DNA of 64,000 bases from Vibrio gelatinilyticus (GCF_022836845.1 NZ_JAJNNZ010000006.1:124001-188000); one strand, 5' to 3'; positions 52,790 through 62,148 are shown, counted from the first letter of the stretch. Numbers and translations: made by a program. The notes: generated from the letters alone by a model not told the origin.

Positions 52790-54247
52790 TCAGACCTTTA
52801 ATGACCATAGTTTTTCGAGATCAAGGTGTTGTTCGATAGCATCTGCAATCCGATCAATTGCGTGCTCTTTCTCGTCTAATACAGAAAAATTCGATACTGA
52901 TTGACCATTACTCCATTCAACCACAGCGTTTAGAATGTCAGGGTTGTCGAAGAATCCATGCAAGTATGTTCCAAGAACTTGCCCACAGTCACTCAGTGCG
53001 CCGTCAGACTGACCAGTCGACAACTTCACTGGTTGTACTTTGTTGGATACGACGCTGCTACCTACATGTATCTCATATCCTTTAACCGAATAAGTACTAT
53101 TGTTCAAGGTCAGTGTTCCGTGCACATTGGTCAGTTGCTTTGTGTTTTTCAACTCTGTATAAACGTCCAACAGACCTAAGCCAATACTCTCTCCGACCTG
53201 ACCTTCAATACCCGTTGGATCTGAGATAGTCTTTCCTAGCATTTGATAACCGCCACAAATCCCAATGACCTTCCCACCGAATCTCAGATGACGCAATAAC
53301 TCCTTGTCCCAACCCTGCTCTCGCATATAACTCAAATCGTCACGAACTGATTTAGTGCCAGGCAAAATGATCAAATCGGCAGCACCCAACGCTTCCCCTT
53401 TGCCTACGTAACGAAAATTGATATCTGGATGTAAACGAAACGCATCGAAATCAGTATGGTTACTAATTCGTGTAAAGACAGGTACAACAACCGTTATTTT
53501 TGACTGATTTCCGTGAACTTGTTTAGTATCGATAGCATCCTCGGCCTCAATATTAAGCCCATGCAGATATGGAATAACTCCAATAACAGGTTTACCCGTT
53601 TTGTTTTCTAGCCATTTAAGGCCCGGTTCAAGTAACGCAATGTCGCCACGAAATCGGTTGATAACAAAACCAACAACTCGCTGCTGTTCTGATTTGGACA
53701 AAAGCGCAAGAGTTCCGTAGAGGTGCGCGAAAACACCGCCCCTATCAATATCAGCAACAATGATCACCGGCACATCCGCTGCTTCAGCAAAACCCATATT
53801 TGCGATGTCATTTTCGCGCAGGTTAATTTCAGCCGGACTACCAGCTCCCTCAATGATGACACTGTCATACTGTGATTTTAGGTTCGAAAATGATTCGAGT
53901 ACATATGGCATCGCTATTTTCTTGTAGCCATGAAAGCCAACCGCATCAAGGTTACCATATACCTTACCTTGAACAATGATTTGCGCCCCCGTGTCTGAGT
54001 TTGGTTTGATCAATACAGGATTCATATCAACCGTGGGTTCAACCTTTGCCGCCTGAGCTTGCACAACTTGAGCGCGGCCTATTTCTCCTCCATCAGCTGT
54101 CACCCCGCTGTTCAGTGCCATATTTTGCGGCTTAAATGGCGCAACCAAGATGCCCTTTCTTGATAACACTCGGCATAGGCCAGCAACCAGGACGCTTTTT
54201 CCTGCGTCGGAAGTTGTCCCTTGGACCATTAAAATATGTTGTTGCAA
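52790..54247 (-). CDS. cobQ: Cobyric acid synthase
   Basis: CobQ amidates four side chains of adenosylcobyrinate a,c-diamide using glutamine and ATP. Residues 1-230 are the DTBS-like ATPase domain ([37 protein letters not shown]). The C-terminus is a class I glutaminase with the nucleophile in ICGGYQMLG and the His in YLHGFFDN. No other cobalamin gene and no B12 riboswitch is seen nearby. The start is the TTG at 54247 with AAGGA nine bases ahead, or the ATG six codons later. Linkage to modABC makes a single operon. Confidence 0.94.
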   Translation of the reverse strand: MQQHILMVQGTTSDAGKSVLVAGLCRVLSRKGILVAPFKPQNMALNSGVTADGGEIGRAQVVQAQAAKVEPTVDMNPVLIKPNSDTGAQIIVQGKVYGNLDAVGFHGYKKIAMPYVLESFSNLKSQYDSVIIEGAGSPAEINLRENDIANMGFAEAADVPVIIVADIDRGGVFAHLYGTLALLSKSEQQRVVGFVINRFRGDIALLEPGLKWLENKTGKPVIGVIPYLHGLNIEAEDAIDTKQVHGNQSKITVVVPVFTRISNHTDFDAFRLHPDINFRYVGKGEALGAADLIILPGTKSVRDDLSYMREQGWDKELLRHLRFGGKVIGICGGYQMLGKTISDPTGIEGQVGESIGLGLLDVYTELKNTKQLTNVHGTLTLNNSTYSVKGYEIHVGSSVVSNKVQPVKLSTGQSDGALSDCGQVLGTYLHGFFDNPDILNAVVEWSNGQSVSNFSVLDEKEHAIDRIADAIEQHLDLEKLWSLKV

Positions 54248-54423
54248 ATGTCTATGTCCTTGAATAACGTCTGAAAACCTCGTTCATCAGTTTACCTTTT
54301 TTAACCGTTTAACCCAACGACAAATAGCTGAACTCAATATGAATACAACACTCAGTACCAGTTCAGCCGAAAAGTCGTTAAATAGAATCATAACGAAACA
54401 GCCCATAAAACAGGTAGCTAACA

Positions 54424-54804
54424 ATGAAAAAAACAATTATTACATTTGCTCTTACTTCAGCAATGATTATGACACCGACTCTTACACTAGCGGGAGGCAA
54501 TCACCATCATGAACAACAAAAACCTCTAGCTTATACTGGTGCTATTGAAACAACATCCGTCGCTGAGCTATTAAACGATACCAGTATGTTTACTGAAAAA
54601 AATGTCATTGTTGATGGTTACATTGTTCGTCAAATAAACAAAGACACCTTTATTTTTTCAGATTCCGAAACTGACATCCAAGTTGAACTCGATGATGTAT
54701 ATTTGGAGCAGGCTCTAAATAATGAAACTAGAATACGTATTTTTGGTGAATATGAGGGCGGAAACACGCCAGAAATAGAAGTTGACCACATTCAAATATT
54801 GTAA
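54424..54804 (+). CDS. ygiW: BOF-family periplasmic OB-fold protein (YgiW/YdeI-like)
   Basis: A 126-residue exported protein: a signal peptide ending TLAGG, a short histidine-rich stretch (NHHHEQQ), then the BOF OB-fold with the typical opening YTGAI and VAELLNDTSMFTEKNVIVDGYIV and the closing PEIEVDHIQIL. The family is linked to stress and cation tolerance; the ligand is not established. The gene is single with its own terminator. Confidence 0.85.
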   Translation: MKKTIITFALTSAMIMTPTLTLAGGNHHHEQQKPLAYTGAIETTSVAELLNDTSMFTEKNVIVDGYIVRQINKDTFIFSDSETDIQVELDDVYLEQALNNETRIRIFGEYEGGNTPEIEVDHIQIL

Positions 54805-54826
54805 ATAAATCTTGTACATAGTATAA

Positions 54827-54854
54827 AAAGGTCTGCATATTGCGGACCTTTTTA
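54827..54854 (+). terminator. Terminator of the ygiW-like gene
   Basis: AAAGGTCTGC and GCGGACCTTT pair (one G-T pair) around ATATT, followed by TTTTT. Confidence 0.9.
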
Positions 54855-54915
54855 TATTTAACGAGGACTCGCATTAATCGGACCTATATCGATAGATACA
54901 CACCATGGAGTTTTC

Positions 54916-55452
54916 ATGCTAGGTAAAGCAACTCGTCGGGCACTACTATGCATCGCGGTCATCGCGCCTGTTGTAGTTCAAGCCAATAATTTCAACTATA
55001 ACTCTTTCCAGGTCCGCTTGGGAGCAGATCCTGGCACCACAGGAGCCGAGTTCTCTACCTATTTTACGCAGAATACTCATTTTATCGTCAAAGCTGACAG
55101 TCGCTTTGAAGGCGATTGGGATATTGCCGGAGGGCTTGGGTTTAATGGGCCAATTAATCAATTCGCAGATACTTACGGACAATTATTAATCCATAACGTT
55201 AAGTACAAAGGTGACGAAGGCTTAGATACCAGCTTTTTGTCAGAATTCAACATCGGAACACGAGTTTGGTTAATGCAACAGGTCGAAGTCGTCGGGCAGA
55301 TCGGTATGCTGAATGGCAACGATAAAACTAGATTTATATGGGATATTGGCGCACGTTTTCACTCAACAGACCAACTATCTTTAGGGGTGGATGTGAAAGA
55401 TGGTGGTATTTATGGCACTCAAGCTGTGATGTCAGTACGATTCGGGTTCTAG
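54916..55452 (+). CDS. Small outer-membrane barrel protein, YfaZ-like
   Basis: A 178-residue exported protein with a signal peptide ending VVQA. Alternating strands and a terminal phenylalanine (MSVRFGF) fit an eight-stranded outer-membrane barrel. GADPGTTGAEFSTYFTQN resembles the opening of YfaZ-type proteins, but the match is weak. It is single, between two terminators. Confidence 0.65.
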   Translation: MLGKATRRALLCIAVIAPVVVQANNFNYNSFQVRLGADPGTTGAEFSTYFTQNTHFIVKADSRFEGDWDIAGGLGFNGPINQFADTYGQLLIHNVKYKGDEGLDTSFLSEFNIGTRVWLMQQVEVVGQIGMLNGNDKTRFIWDIGARFHSTDQLSLGVDVKDGGIYGTQAVMSVRFGF

Positions 55453-55503
55453 TTTGACTACGCTTGATATGAATTACACTTACTAAGTTTATTCCATACA
55501 GTT

Positions 55504-55535
55504 AAAAAAGGGCTTTCTAACGAAAGCCCTTTTTA
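55504..55535. terminator. Bidirectional terminator
   Basis: AAAGGGCTTTC and GAAAGCCCTTT pair around TAAC, with T tracts on both strands. It serves the small barrel gene and the opposing lipoprotein gene. Confidence 0.93.
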
Positions 55536-55537
55536 GT

Positions 55538-56245
55538 TTATTTACTGCTCGGTTTTGGTTGCACGTATTTTCGGCTAACATCGACTACTGCAACGTCTCT
55601 AAAGAAGCTACGTCCAAGTAATACTGGATATTTTAAGTGAGTACGATCGGCCAAAGTAAACTCGGTCTTCTCGCGCATGTCACCAATTTGAATAACGGTT
55701 GACACAACAGCACGTTTGTCTGTTCCATCTGAACTTGATTGCTTAACCTTCACCCAACGCTCTACAGGGAGGTTTATTTCCTTTGACTCAACACCGTCAT
55801 GCTTAATTTTAAACTTAACCCAGTCTTTTCCATCTCTTTCAAATGGAACGATATCGACTGCGCTAAGTGAAGACGTAGTTGCACCTGTATCTATGCGAGA
55901 TTTAGTGGTGATTTTTAAATCAGCTAATCGAACATATTCTTGCTCACCTAGGATCAGTTTTCCTTCTACCGTTTTCTTAGGCAAAGGTCTTGGCTCTGGT
56001 TTAGGTTCAGGCTTAACTTCTGGCTCAACCTCTTTCTTAGGCGTAGTCTGTTCAATTTCTTTTTCAGACTCAATCATCAGCTTATCTTCAGCGACGGTTG
56101 ACGAGTCAGAACCATCCACTCTTTCAGGTTGAGTCTCCTCGACTTGAGGCTTAGTTTGTACTTCAGTCTCTTCGGTGGGAGTGCTTGAACACGCCACCAA
56201 ACCACCTGACAACATGATTGGTAAAATCGCTTTCCACGGCTTCAT
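55538..56245 (-). CDS. Retropepsin-like (RimK-associated, PF05618 type) lipoprotein
   Basis: A 235-residue lipoprotein: signal ending VAC with C19 lipidated, a low-complexity acidic and proline/lysine linker (about 25-90, with KPEPKPEPRP repeats) and a C-terminal domain. The domain carries RIDTGATTSSL, the DTGA motif of retropepsin-type aspartic proteases, and VLLGRSFFRDVAVVDV. The family is still listed as ATP-dependent zinc protease, a name not supported by this motif. Its location in the envelope and a linker long enough to span periplasm suggest a wall- or envelope-associated role, which is inference. Confidence 0.82.
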   Translation of the reverse strand: MKPWKAILPIMLSGGLVACSSTPTEETEVQTKPQVEETQPERVDGSDSSTVAEDKLMIESEKEIEQTTPKKEVEPEVKPEPKPEPRPLPKKTVEGKLILGEQEYVRLADLKITTKSRIDTGATTSSLSAVDIVPFERDGKDWVKFKIKHDGVESKEINLPVERWVKVKQSSSDGTDKRAVVSTVIQIGDMREKTEFTLADRTHLKYPVLLGRSFFRDVAVVDVSRKYVQPKPSSK

Positions 56246-56349
56246 TGATTCACCTTCTTAAACGGTTATTCTTGTGATTTCTAACGTTATTAATTTTGCT
56301 AAAACTTGTCACTTAATCATCGCAACAAATTCTATACAACTGTGGCTAT

Positions 56350-57534
56350 TTACTCGCCCACTGCTGCTATCGCTTTTGCGACATAAGGTAATTGTGTCTC
56401 GGATAAACCAGCAATATTAATGCGGCCATCGCCAACACCGTAAATTCCAAATTCTTCACGAAGCTGTAGCATTTGTTGTGCTGTAAATCCTAGCACAGTG
56501 AACATACCTTTGTGTTGTAGAATAAAATCAAATTTGTCAGATAATTGGATGTTTCTTAACTCATTACATAATCCTGAACGAAGATCTTTTAATCTTTGCT
56601 GCATTTCTGACAATTCGCGTCGCCACAGCGAATCAAGTTCACTGTTGGTCAAAATCGTTTTGACTAATGCGGCACCATGATCGGGCGGCATCGTGTATGT
56701 CGAGCGAGCAAGTGTCAGAAGCTTTCCTTTTGCATTGGCCGCATCTCTAGCATTTTTGCCAATGACCATAGCAGCGCCCGTTCGCTCGCGATACAAGCCA
56801 AAATTCTTAGAACATGAAGTCGTTAACAGCATTTCTTCAACGTTTTCTGCCATGTAACGTAAACCATAAGCGTCCTGTTCAAGGCCATCACCAAAACCTT
56901 GATAAGCAAGATCGATAAATGGCACGAAACCATTTTTATTGGCAAGTTCTGTTACTAATTTCCAGGTATCCAGATCGATGTCCGCGCCAGTAGGGTTGTG
57001 ACAGCAGCCGTGCAGTAATACCACATCCCCCTGTTTCGCTTGCGAAATATCCTCAAGCATAGCGGCAACGTCGACTTGTTTTGTTTCAGGACTGAAATAA
57101 CGGTAATGGCGTACTTGTAAACCAGCCGCTTCCATTACAGGTTGGTGGTTAACATAGCTTGGATTAGACAGCCATACTGTGGTCGTTGGCTGTGCGACAT
57201 GCAGTAAATCACCCAACATTCTAAGGCCACCGCTAGCACCCGGAGTTTGAATGACCGACATTCTGTCATAAACAGGAGTATCACCTAGCACAACCCTGGC
57301 GATAGATGCGTTAAACTCTTCACAACCAGCAAGGCCAACATACGCTTTGGTTTTTTGTGTTTGAGTGACGATTTCTTGTGCCTTTTCGACAGCTGCCATG
57401 ATAGGTGTTTGCCCTTCGCTATTGCGATAGACACCTATGCCTAGGTCAACTTTGTCCACGCGGGGATCATTACGATAAGCAACTGAAAGAGATAAAATTG
57501 GATCGAGAACTGGCTCGGGTAAATGGGAAAACAT
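56350..57534 (-). CDS. tyrB: Aromatic amino acid aminotransferase (class I PLP)
   Basis: A fold-type I aminotransferase of 394 residues. DLGIGVYRNSEGQTPIM opens the family-specific region, the PLP ring contact is in NPTGADI, the internal aldimine lysine is in SCSKNFGLYRERTG, and the substrate Arg is in GRINIAGLSE. It interconverts aromatic amino acids and 2-oxo acids, with some aspartate activity. The ATG at 57534 gives the standard start (FSHLPEPVLDPIL); the frame continues 13 codons upstream. It is downstream of nrdG on the same strand but 107 bases away. Confidence 0.92.
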   Translation of the reverse strand: MFSHLPEPVLDPILSLSVAYRNDPRVDKVDLGIGVYRNSEGQTPIMAAVEKAQEIVTQTQKTKAYVGLAGCEEFNASIARVVLGDTPVYDRMSVIQTPGASGGLRMLGDLLHVAQPTTTVWLSNPSYVNHQPVMEAAGLQVRHYRYFSPETKQVDVAAMLEDISQAKQGDVVLLHGCCHNPTGADIDLDTWKLVTELANKNGFVPFIDLAYQGFGDGLEQDAYGLRYMAENVEEMLLTTSCSKNFGLYRERTGAAMVIGKNARDAANAKGKLLTLARSTYTMPPDHGAALVKTILTNSELDSLWRRELSEMQQRLKDLRSGLCNELRNIQLSDKFDFILQHKGMFTVLGFTAQQMLQLREEFGIYGVGDGRINIAGLSETQLPYVAKAIAAVGE

Positions 57535-57641
57535 GAAAGTCACAACCCTTTGAAATTCAAGTAGTGGGCTCACGTTAACACTAGTTTAAAAAAATAAGAA
57601 CTCTTTTTTGCTGTCTGAGCGATACAAAATAGTGAATTCTA

Positions 57642-58112
57642 TTATTCCAATTTGAAGCAATGAATAATTTGGTTTGAACTGCCTCGCCAGTCAAGCGCTG
57701 GATCGGCTAAATCTTGTTCAAATTTGCCATCAACAAGTACATTGACTTGGTCAACGATAGCCTGCTGGGCTTCAGTCAGCTCGCCAAGAAGATAACCTGA
57801 CCATAGCCAAATGTCTTTGTCAGGGCATTCCGACTTTACACGTTCAACCAGTTTTAAAATAGCCGCAACGTTTTGGGGGTGTAAAGGATCCCCGCCAGAC
57901 AGCGACAGTCCTCTTCTTTGAACTCGAGAGTCATTAAGATCCGCGATGATCCTGTCTTCGAGTTGCTGTGTGAAAGGATGACCAGAGCTTGGGGACCAGG
58001 TCGCTTGATTATAGCAACCTCTGCATTGATGCTCGCAGCCTGAGACAAAGAGCGTACAGCGCGTACCGGGTCCATTTACAACGTCAATTGGATGATACTG
58101 GTGGTAATTCAT
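57642..58112 (-). CDS. nrdG: Anaerobic ribonucleotide reductase activating protein
   Basis: A 156-residue radical-SAM protein that makes the glycyl radical in NrdD. The 4Fe-4S cysteines are C26, C30 and C33 in SGCEHQCRGCYNQ, and the SAM-contact motif LSGGDPL follows. It is co-directional with nrdD, 33 bases downstream of its stop, and forms an operon with it. Confidence 0.95.
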   Translation of the reverse strand: MNYHQYHPIDVVNGPGTRCTLFVSGCEHQCRGCYNQATWSPSSGHPFTQQLEDRIIADLNDSRVQRRGLSLSGGDPLHPQNVAAILKLVERVKSECPDKDIWLWSGYLLGELTEAQQAIVDQVNVLVDGKFEQDLADPALDWRGSSNQIIHCFKLE

Positions 58113-58145
58113 TGTTTACTGTCGCTCACTGTTACTTAGGTTTCT

Positions 58146-60266
58146 TTATAGGTGTTTCACACGGCGTTTAACTTCTTCTTGTTTACCGAAGTTAAATGGC
58201 CTTGCATCAGGACTGCCCAGGTATCCGCAGACACGGCGTGTCACTGAAACTTTTGTTGCGTCATGATTGCCACATTTAGGGCATGTAAAGCCTTTGCTAG
58301 TACAATCAAACTCCCCCGTATAGCCACACTCATAGCATTCATCTATTGGTGTGTTAGTTCCGTAGTAAGGAACTCGGCTGTAACTGTAGTCCCATACATT
58401 CTCAAGGGCTTCAATGTTTCGCTGCATATTCGGGAATTCGCCATAGCAAATAAACCCGCCCGATGAGATCTCCGGATACGGCATTTCGAAATCAATCTTG
58501 TCGTATGGATTGACATTCTTTTCAACGTCCAAGTGGAAACTATTGGTGTAGTAGCCTTTGTCAGTAACGCCTTTGACAACACCGAATTCTTTGGTATCAA
58601 TCTGGCAAAAACGACTGCACAGATTTTCGCTTGGTGTTGCATACAAGCTAAAGGCATACCCAGTTTCTTCGCCCCAACTCGTCACTTTTTCTTTCATGTA
58701 TTTGATAATGTCTAATGCGTATTCTTGAATTTTCGCATCATCAAACATGTGTGTCTCTGTGCCAAATAGTGCTGTCATCGTTTCATGGATACCAATGTAA
58801 CCTAAAGAAATCGATGCACGACCATTTTTAAAGATGGGTGCAATAGAATCGTCCGGATTTAAGCGAACACCACATGCTCCTTCCATATACAGGATAGGTG
58901 CGACACGAGCCTTCACATTTTCTAAACGGCTGATTCGCGTTTCTAGAGCTCGACGAGCTAATGACATTCTCTCATCTAGGATCTCATAAAACGCATCGAG
59001 GCTTCCTTTCGCTTTAATCGCGATGCGGGGAAGGTTTAAACTAACAACACCTAGGTTATTACGGCCTTCGTGCTGTAGTTCGCCATTTTCTTCGTACGTA
59101 CCTAAGAAGCTACGACAGCCCATTGGGGTTTTAAATGACCCAGTGACTTCAACTACTTTGTCATAGTTAAGAATATCAGGATACATACGCTTAGAAGCAC
59201 ACTCTAACGCTAGCTGCTTAACATCATAGTTAATGTCGCTTTCTTTGTGGTTAAGGCCATCTTTGATAGCAAAAACCAATTTAGGAAAGACTGCTGTTTT
59301 GCTGTTTTTACCCAGACCTGCAATGCGATTTTTCAAAATTGATTGCTGAATCAGTTTTGATTCCCAACTTGTGCCAAGACCAAAACCAAAGGTCACAAAG
59401 GGAGTTTGTCCATTTGCTGTATGCAAAGTGTTTACTTCGTACTCTAATGATTGAAAGGCGTCGTAACACTCTTTTTCGGTGCGGGCACTCGCAAATGCTT
59501 CTGGGTTATGAATGTCCCACTCTTGGGCGATTTGAAGGTGCTTGTCAAAACTTGCCTTTACGTACGGCGCTAGAACTTCGTCAATACGGTTAATCGTAGT
59601 GCCACCGTAAATATGACTCGCAACCTGAGCAATAATTTGAGCGGTCACTGCCGTTGCTGTTGAGATTGACTTAGGTGTATCAATCTCCGCATTACCCATT
59701 TTAAAGCCGCGCGTCAACATACCCTGAAGGTCAATGAGCATACAATTGAACATTGGGAAAAACGGTGCGTAATCCAAGTCATGATAGTGAATATCACCAG
59801 ATTCATGCGCTTGTACGATATCGCGCGGTAATATACGCGTTTTCGCGTAATGCTTAGCGACGATACCTGCTAACAAATCTCGCTGAGTCGGAATCACTTT
59901 GCCGTCTTTATTAGCATTCTCGTTAAGGAGATCGGCATTACTTTCTTCAATTAAGCCTTCGATCTCTTTAGTCAGAGCGCTTTTCTTTTCACGGGCGATA
60001 TCTCGGTCATGACGATACTCTATGTAAGAACGCGCTAAGCCTTTATAAGGTCCTTGCATTAGCTCGTTTTCAACGAGTCTTTGGATCTCCTGAATATCCA
60101 CCTCATCGTAATCATTCAGTTTGACCTCGACTGCCAACGCCACTTCTTTCGCGTACAGTTCAAGCTCCTTGTCTGCATGTTCTGCTGCACTTACAACAGC
60201 AGCTTCTATACGATCCTTTGTAAACGGAGCACGAGAGCCGTCTCTCTTGATTACGATTGGTTTCAC
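58146..60266 (-). CDS. nrdD: Anaerobic ribonucleoside-triphosphate reductase
   Basis: NrdD reduces NTPs to dNTPs without oxygen using a glycyl radical. The N-terminus is an ATP-cone (VIKRDGSRAPFTKDRIEAAV). The radical glycine is G681 in RRVCGYLGS, with a C-terminal zinc site formed by CYECG and CPKCG. The 706-residue length is normal. The promoter region at 60299-60402 has FNR, NrdR and DnaA-type sites, which fits oxygen- and nucleotide-dependent control. Confidence 0.96.
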   Translation of the reverse strand: MKPIVIKRDGSRAPFTKDRIEAAVVSAAEHADKELELYAKEVALAVEVKLNDYDEVDIQEIQRLVENELMQGPYKGLARSYIEYRHDRDIAREKKSALTKEIEGLIEESNADLLNENANKDGKVIPTQRDLLAGIVAKHYAKTRILPRDIVQAHESGDIHYHDLDYAPFFPMFNCMLIDLQGMLTRGFKMGNAEIDTPKSISTATAVTAQIIAQVASHIYGGTTINRIDEVLAPYVKASFDKHLQIAQEWDIHNPEAFASARTEKECYDAFQSLEYEVNTLHTANGQTPFVTFGFGLGTSWESKLIQQSILKNRIAGLGKNSKTAVFPKLVFAIKDGLNHKESDINYDVKQLALECASKRMYPDILNYDKVVEVTGSFKTPMGCRSFLGTYEENGELQHEGRNNLGVVSLNLPRIAIKAKGSLDAFYEILDERMSLARRALETRISRLENVKARVAPILYMEGACGVRLNPDDSIAPIFKNGRASISLGYIGIHETMTALFGTETHMFDDAKIQEYALDIIKYMKEKVTSWGEETGYAFSLYATPSENLCSRFCQIDTKEFGVVKGVTDKGYYTNSFHLDVEKNVNPYDKIDFEMPYPEISSGGFICYGEFPNMQRNIEALENVWDYSYSRVPYYGTNTPIDECYECGYTGEFDCTSKGFTCPKCGNHDATKVSVTRRVCGYLGSPDARPFNFGKQEEVKRRVKHL

Positions 60267-60298
60267 CCTTTCTCCTTACCCTAAGTATACTCACAGAC

Positions 60299-60307
60299 TT
60301 ATCCACA
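60299..60307. promoter_or_regulatory. DnaA box in the nrdD leader
   Basis: TTATCCACA, a perfect consensus DnaA box, lies 33-41 bases before the nrdD start codon and next to the NrdR-like boxes. DnaA control of the aerobic nrdAB genes is known in E. coli; control of nrdD here is inferred. Confidence 0.55.
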
Positions 60308-60310
60308 AAC

Positions 60311-60357
60311 ACACTATATAGGGTTGTTTATTATTTGATTGGCACTATATATTGTGG
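60311..60357 (-). promoter_or_regulatory. Pair of NrdR-like boxes of nrdD
   Basis: Box 1 (60311-60326) starts ACACTATATA and box 2 (60342-60357) is GCACTATATATTGTGG. Against the consensus ACACWATATATWGTGT I count about 12 and 14 of 16 matches. They start 31 bases apart, the spacing usual for NrdR operators. The second box would cover the transcription start if the FNR site acts at -41.5. Confidence 0.75.
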
Positions 60358-60360
60358 TGT

Positions 60361-60402
60361 ATTTAACGAGATGCGCCACCCAAAAGTATTGATTTAGATC
60401 AA
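60361..60402 (-). promoter_or_regulatory. FNR-dependent nrdD promoter
   Basis: TTGATTTAGATCAA (60389-60402) is a perfect TTGAT-N4-ATCAA FNR site. On the minus strand TTAAAT at 60366-60361 is positioned as a -10 hexamer when the FNR site is centred at -41.5, giving a predicted transcription start near 60354. This is the class II layout for anaerobic activation. Confidence 0.75.
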
Positions 60403-60563
60403 CAAATATTGGCTAATGAGCAAGAAGGATCCGATCTTGATGAATGATGTCGCACCTTGATGTAAAACTCATGAAATTGTAAAAAAAGGGCTAATTGTTC
60501 TTGATTTTTAGGGAAGGCTTACGGCACATTGGTTGCCGTTAAATTGCAAAACGATGATAACTT

Positions 60564-61469
60564 ATGAGCTTAAAATTTTATAAAAACACTCGCATTCTAT
60601 TAACAGGATTGTTGATAGCATTATCATCAATACCACTCTCGGCAGCACCAGTAACATTGAGTTCGTGGAATATAGAATGGTTAACAAAAACACCTAATCC
60701 ACGTTTTCCACAAAGTCTACGAGTTGAAGACGACTTCGAAGCATTGCAACGTCATTTATACAGCTTCAATCCCGATATTTTAGCGTTCCAAGAGGTCGAC
60801 AGTATTGAGGCAATACAGAAAGTCGTTGGCTCTGGCTACAGTATCTACTTGTCACAAAGGGCAGATCCAGAAAACTTTCGCCAACAATTTGATGGAACCA
60901 ATCAATATACTGGTTTCGCCGTTAAGAGCGAACTTAACGTCACTAACGTTGAAGATGTGCGTTTGGTCTCTTCGGCTAATAGTAAACTTCGCTTTGCTTC
61001 GTATTTAATCTGGCATCGAGAGGACTTGCCATCAGTCCATCTTTTATCTGTTCATTTAAAGGCTGGTTGCAGTGGTAAATATTCCAAGTCAAAGTCTTGT
61101 AAAACACTGAAGGTTCAAGGAGAGGCAATAAACGGTTGGATAAAAGCGAGAAACACAAAGCAACAGCCCTATATCGTGCTTGGTGATTTTAATCATAACC
61201 TCGCCTATGCAGGTGATTGGTTGTGGTTGACAATGACTAGCAGCCTGAACCACTCGCCGAGATTGGTCACCCAAAAAACAAAGGCGCTATGTAAAGTCCG
61301 CTCTCATAAGAGCGAACACAAAACTCATCAATTTCGTTCGCTGATCGACCATATTATTATGAGCCCGGATCTCAATTCGTCTCCCGCTGTACAAAACGTA
61401 ATAGCCAGCAAAGAGGTTCTTGAGTTTAAGATGAGTGACCACTGTCCAATTTCGACTGCGGTGTACTAG
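60564..61469 (+). CDS. Secreted endonuclease/exonuclease/phosphatase-family protein
   Basis: A 301-residue EEP protein with a signal peptide ending LSA (about residue 27). The domain shows SSWNIEWL, AFQEVDS, SVHLKAGC, VLGDFNHN, SLIDHIIMS and MSDHCPIS, so all catalytic positions are present. It is probably a periplasmic or extracellular nuclease or phosphodiesterase. Unlike the EEP protein at 9162 it has a cleavable signal in place of membrane anchors. It is divergent from nrdD. Confidence 0.88.
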   Translation: MSLKFYKNTRILLTGLLIALSSIPLSAAPVTLSSWNIEWLTKTPNPRFPQSLRVEDDFEALQRHLYSFNPDILAFQEVDSIEAIQKVVGSGYSIYLSQRADPENFRQQFDGTNQYTGFAVKSELNVTNVEDVRLVSSANSKLRFASYLIWHREDLPSVHLLSVHLKAGCSGKYSKSKSCKTLKVQGEAINGWIKARNTKQQPYIVLGDFNHNLAYAGDWLWLTMTSSLNHSPRLVTQKTKALCKVRSHKSEHKTHQFRSLIDHIIMSPDLNSSPAVQNVIASKEVLEFKMSDHCPISTAVY

Positions 61470-61489
61470 CTTTCACCGCGTCTAACAAG

Positions 61490-61780
61490 TTAATGACAAT
61501 ACGTTTGGTATAAGGTTTTGATCAATAGTTTGATCTTATCATCTGCCAATGAATAGTAGACATTTTGCGATTGTTTTCTTATCGATACTAGATTGTGATC
61601 TCTCAGCACTTTGAGCTGTTGAGAAAACGCGGATTGGCTTAACGATGAGTTTGCCTGTAACTGCTGAACACAAAGTTCATTTTCAACCAACTGGCATAAC
61701 ACCATCAATCGCTCCGGGTGAGCCATTGACTTTAGGACTTCGCTCACCGCTTGCGATTTCACTTGCATACTTTCATACAT
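61490..61780 (-). CDS. ArsR-family regulator, HlyU/BigR-like thiol sensor
   Basis: A 96-residue winged-helix repressor: LSQSAFSQQLKVLRDHNLVS is the recognition helix and KQSQNVYYSL the wing. C29 (VLCQL) and C95 (TYCH) match in position the cysteine pair of V. cholerae HlyU and of the persulfide sensors BigR/SqrR; C37 is an extra. It lacks the classic metal motif CVC. It may respond to reactive sulfur or oxidants. The start is the ATG at 61780 with AAGGTGG six bases ahead. It lies 50 bases downstream of the DUF2892 gene. Confidence 0.88.
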   Translation of the reverse strand: MYESMQVKSQAVSEVLKSMAHPERLMVLCQLVENELCVQQLQANSSLSQSAFSQQLKVLRDHNLVSIRKQSQNVYYSLADDKIKLLIKTLYQTYCH

Positions 61781-61832
61781 CAATAACCACCTTAGTTAAC
61801 ACCTAGCACATAAGAAAGTTCATTAGACAAAC

Positions 61833-62021
61833 TTATTCTTTAAGTCCCATTTTCAAAAGTAATTTACGTGGTGGACAAAAACCTGTAAACCCGCTCTGTA
61901 TAAGGTTAAGCCCCACAAAAATACTCAATAAGATAAACCAAGGGCTCACAAAGTGCGTTAGAGCTAAAGATACAAGCAACATTGTACCTGCTAGGATTCT
62001 GATTCCATTTTCTACTTTCAT
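61833..62021 (-). CDS. DUF2892 / YgaP-like membrane protein
   Basis: A 62-residue protein with two hydrophobic segments (about 8-25 and 29-45) joined by a short turn. The opening VENGIRILAGTMLL and the GFCPPRKLL motif match the transmembrane domain of YgaP and DUF2892 proteins. In YgaP it anchors a rhodanese domain, absent here. Together with the ArsR gene it suggests a sulfur-linked role. The start is the ATG at 62021 with GAGG eight bases ahead. Confidence 0.85.
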   Translation of the reverse strand: MKVENGIRILAGTMLLVSLALTHFVSPWFILLSIFVGLNLIQSGFTGFCPPRKLLLKMGLKE

Positions 62022-62130
62022 CACTATTACCTCTTCATATATTAGTCAACACTTATGTAACTATCTTAATACAACAACAGAGATTAGCAAGGTCTAAATT
62101 AGATTAAATTAATTTATATCGGAGACACAT

Positions 62131-62148
62131 GCGGCTCTCCTGAGCCGC
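62131..62148. other. Short GC-rich hairpin after the RND pump gene
   Basis: GCGGCTC and GAGCCGC pair around TCCT, 20 bases past the pump stop on the minus strand. There is no T tract, so it may be an RNA-stabilising stem or a weak attenuator between the pump and the downstream genes. Confidence 0.45.

Noticed and set aside
54248..54423. Cobalamin or molybdenum-cofactor riboswitch ahead of cobQ
   Set aside because: The leader is too short on the cobQ side and no B12-box-like or Moco-type conserved blocks were recognised.
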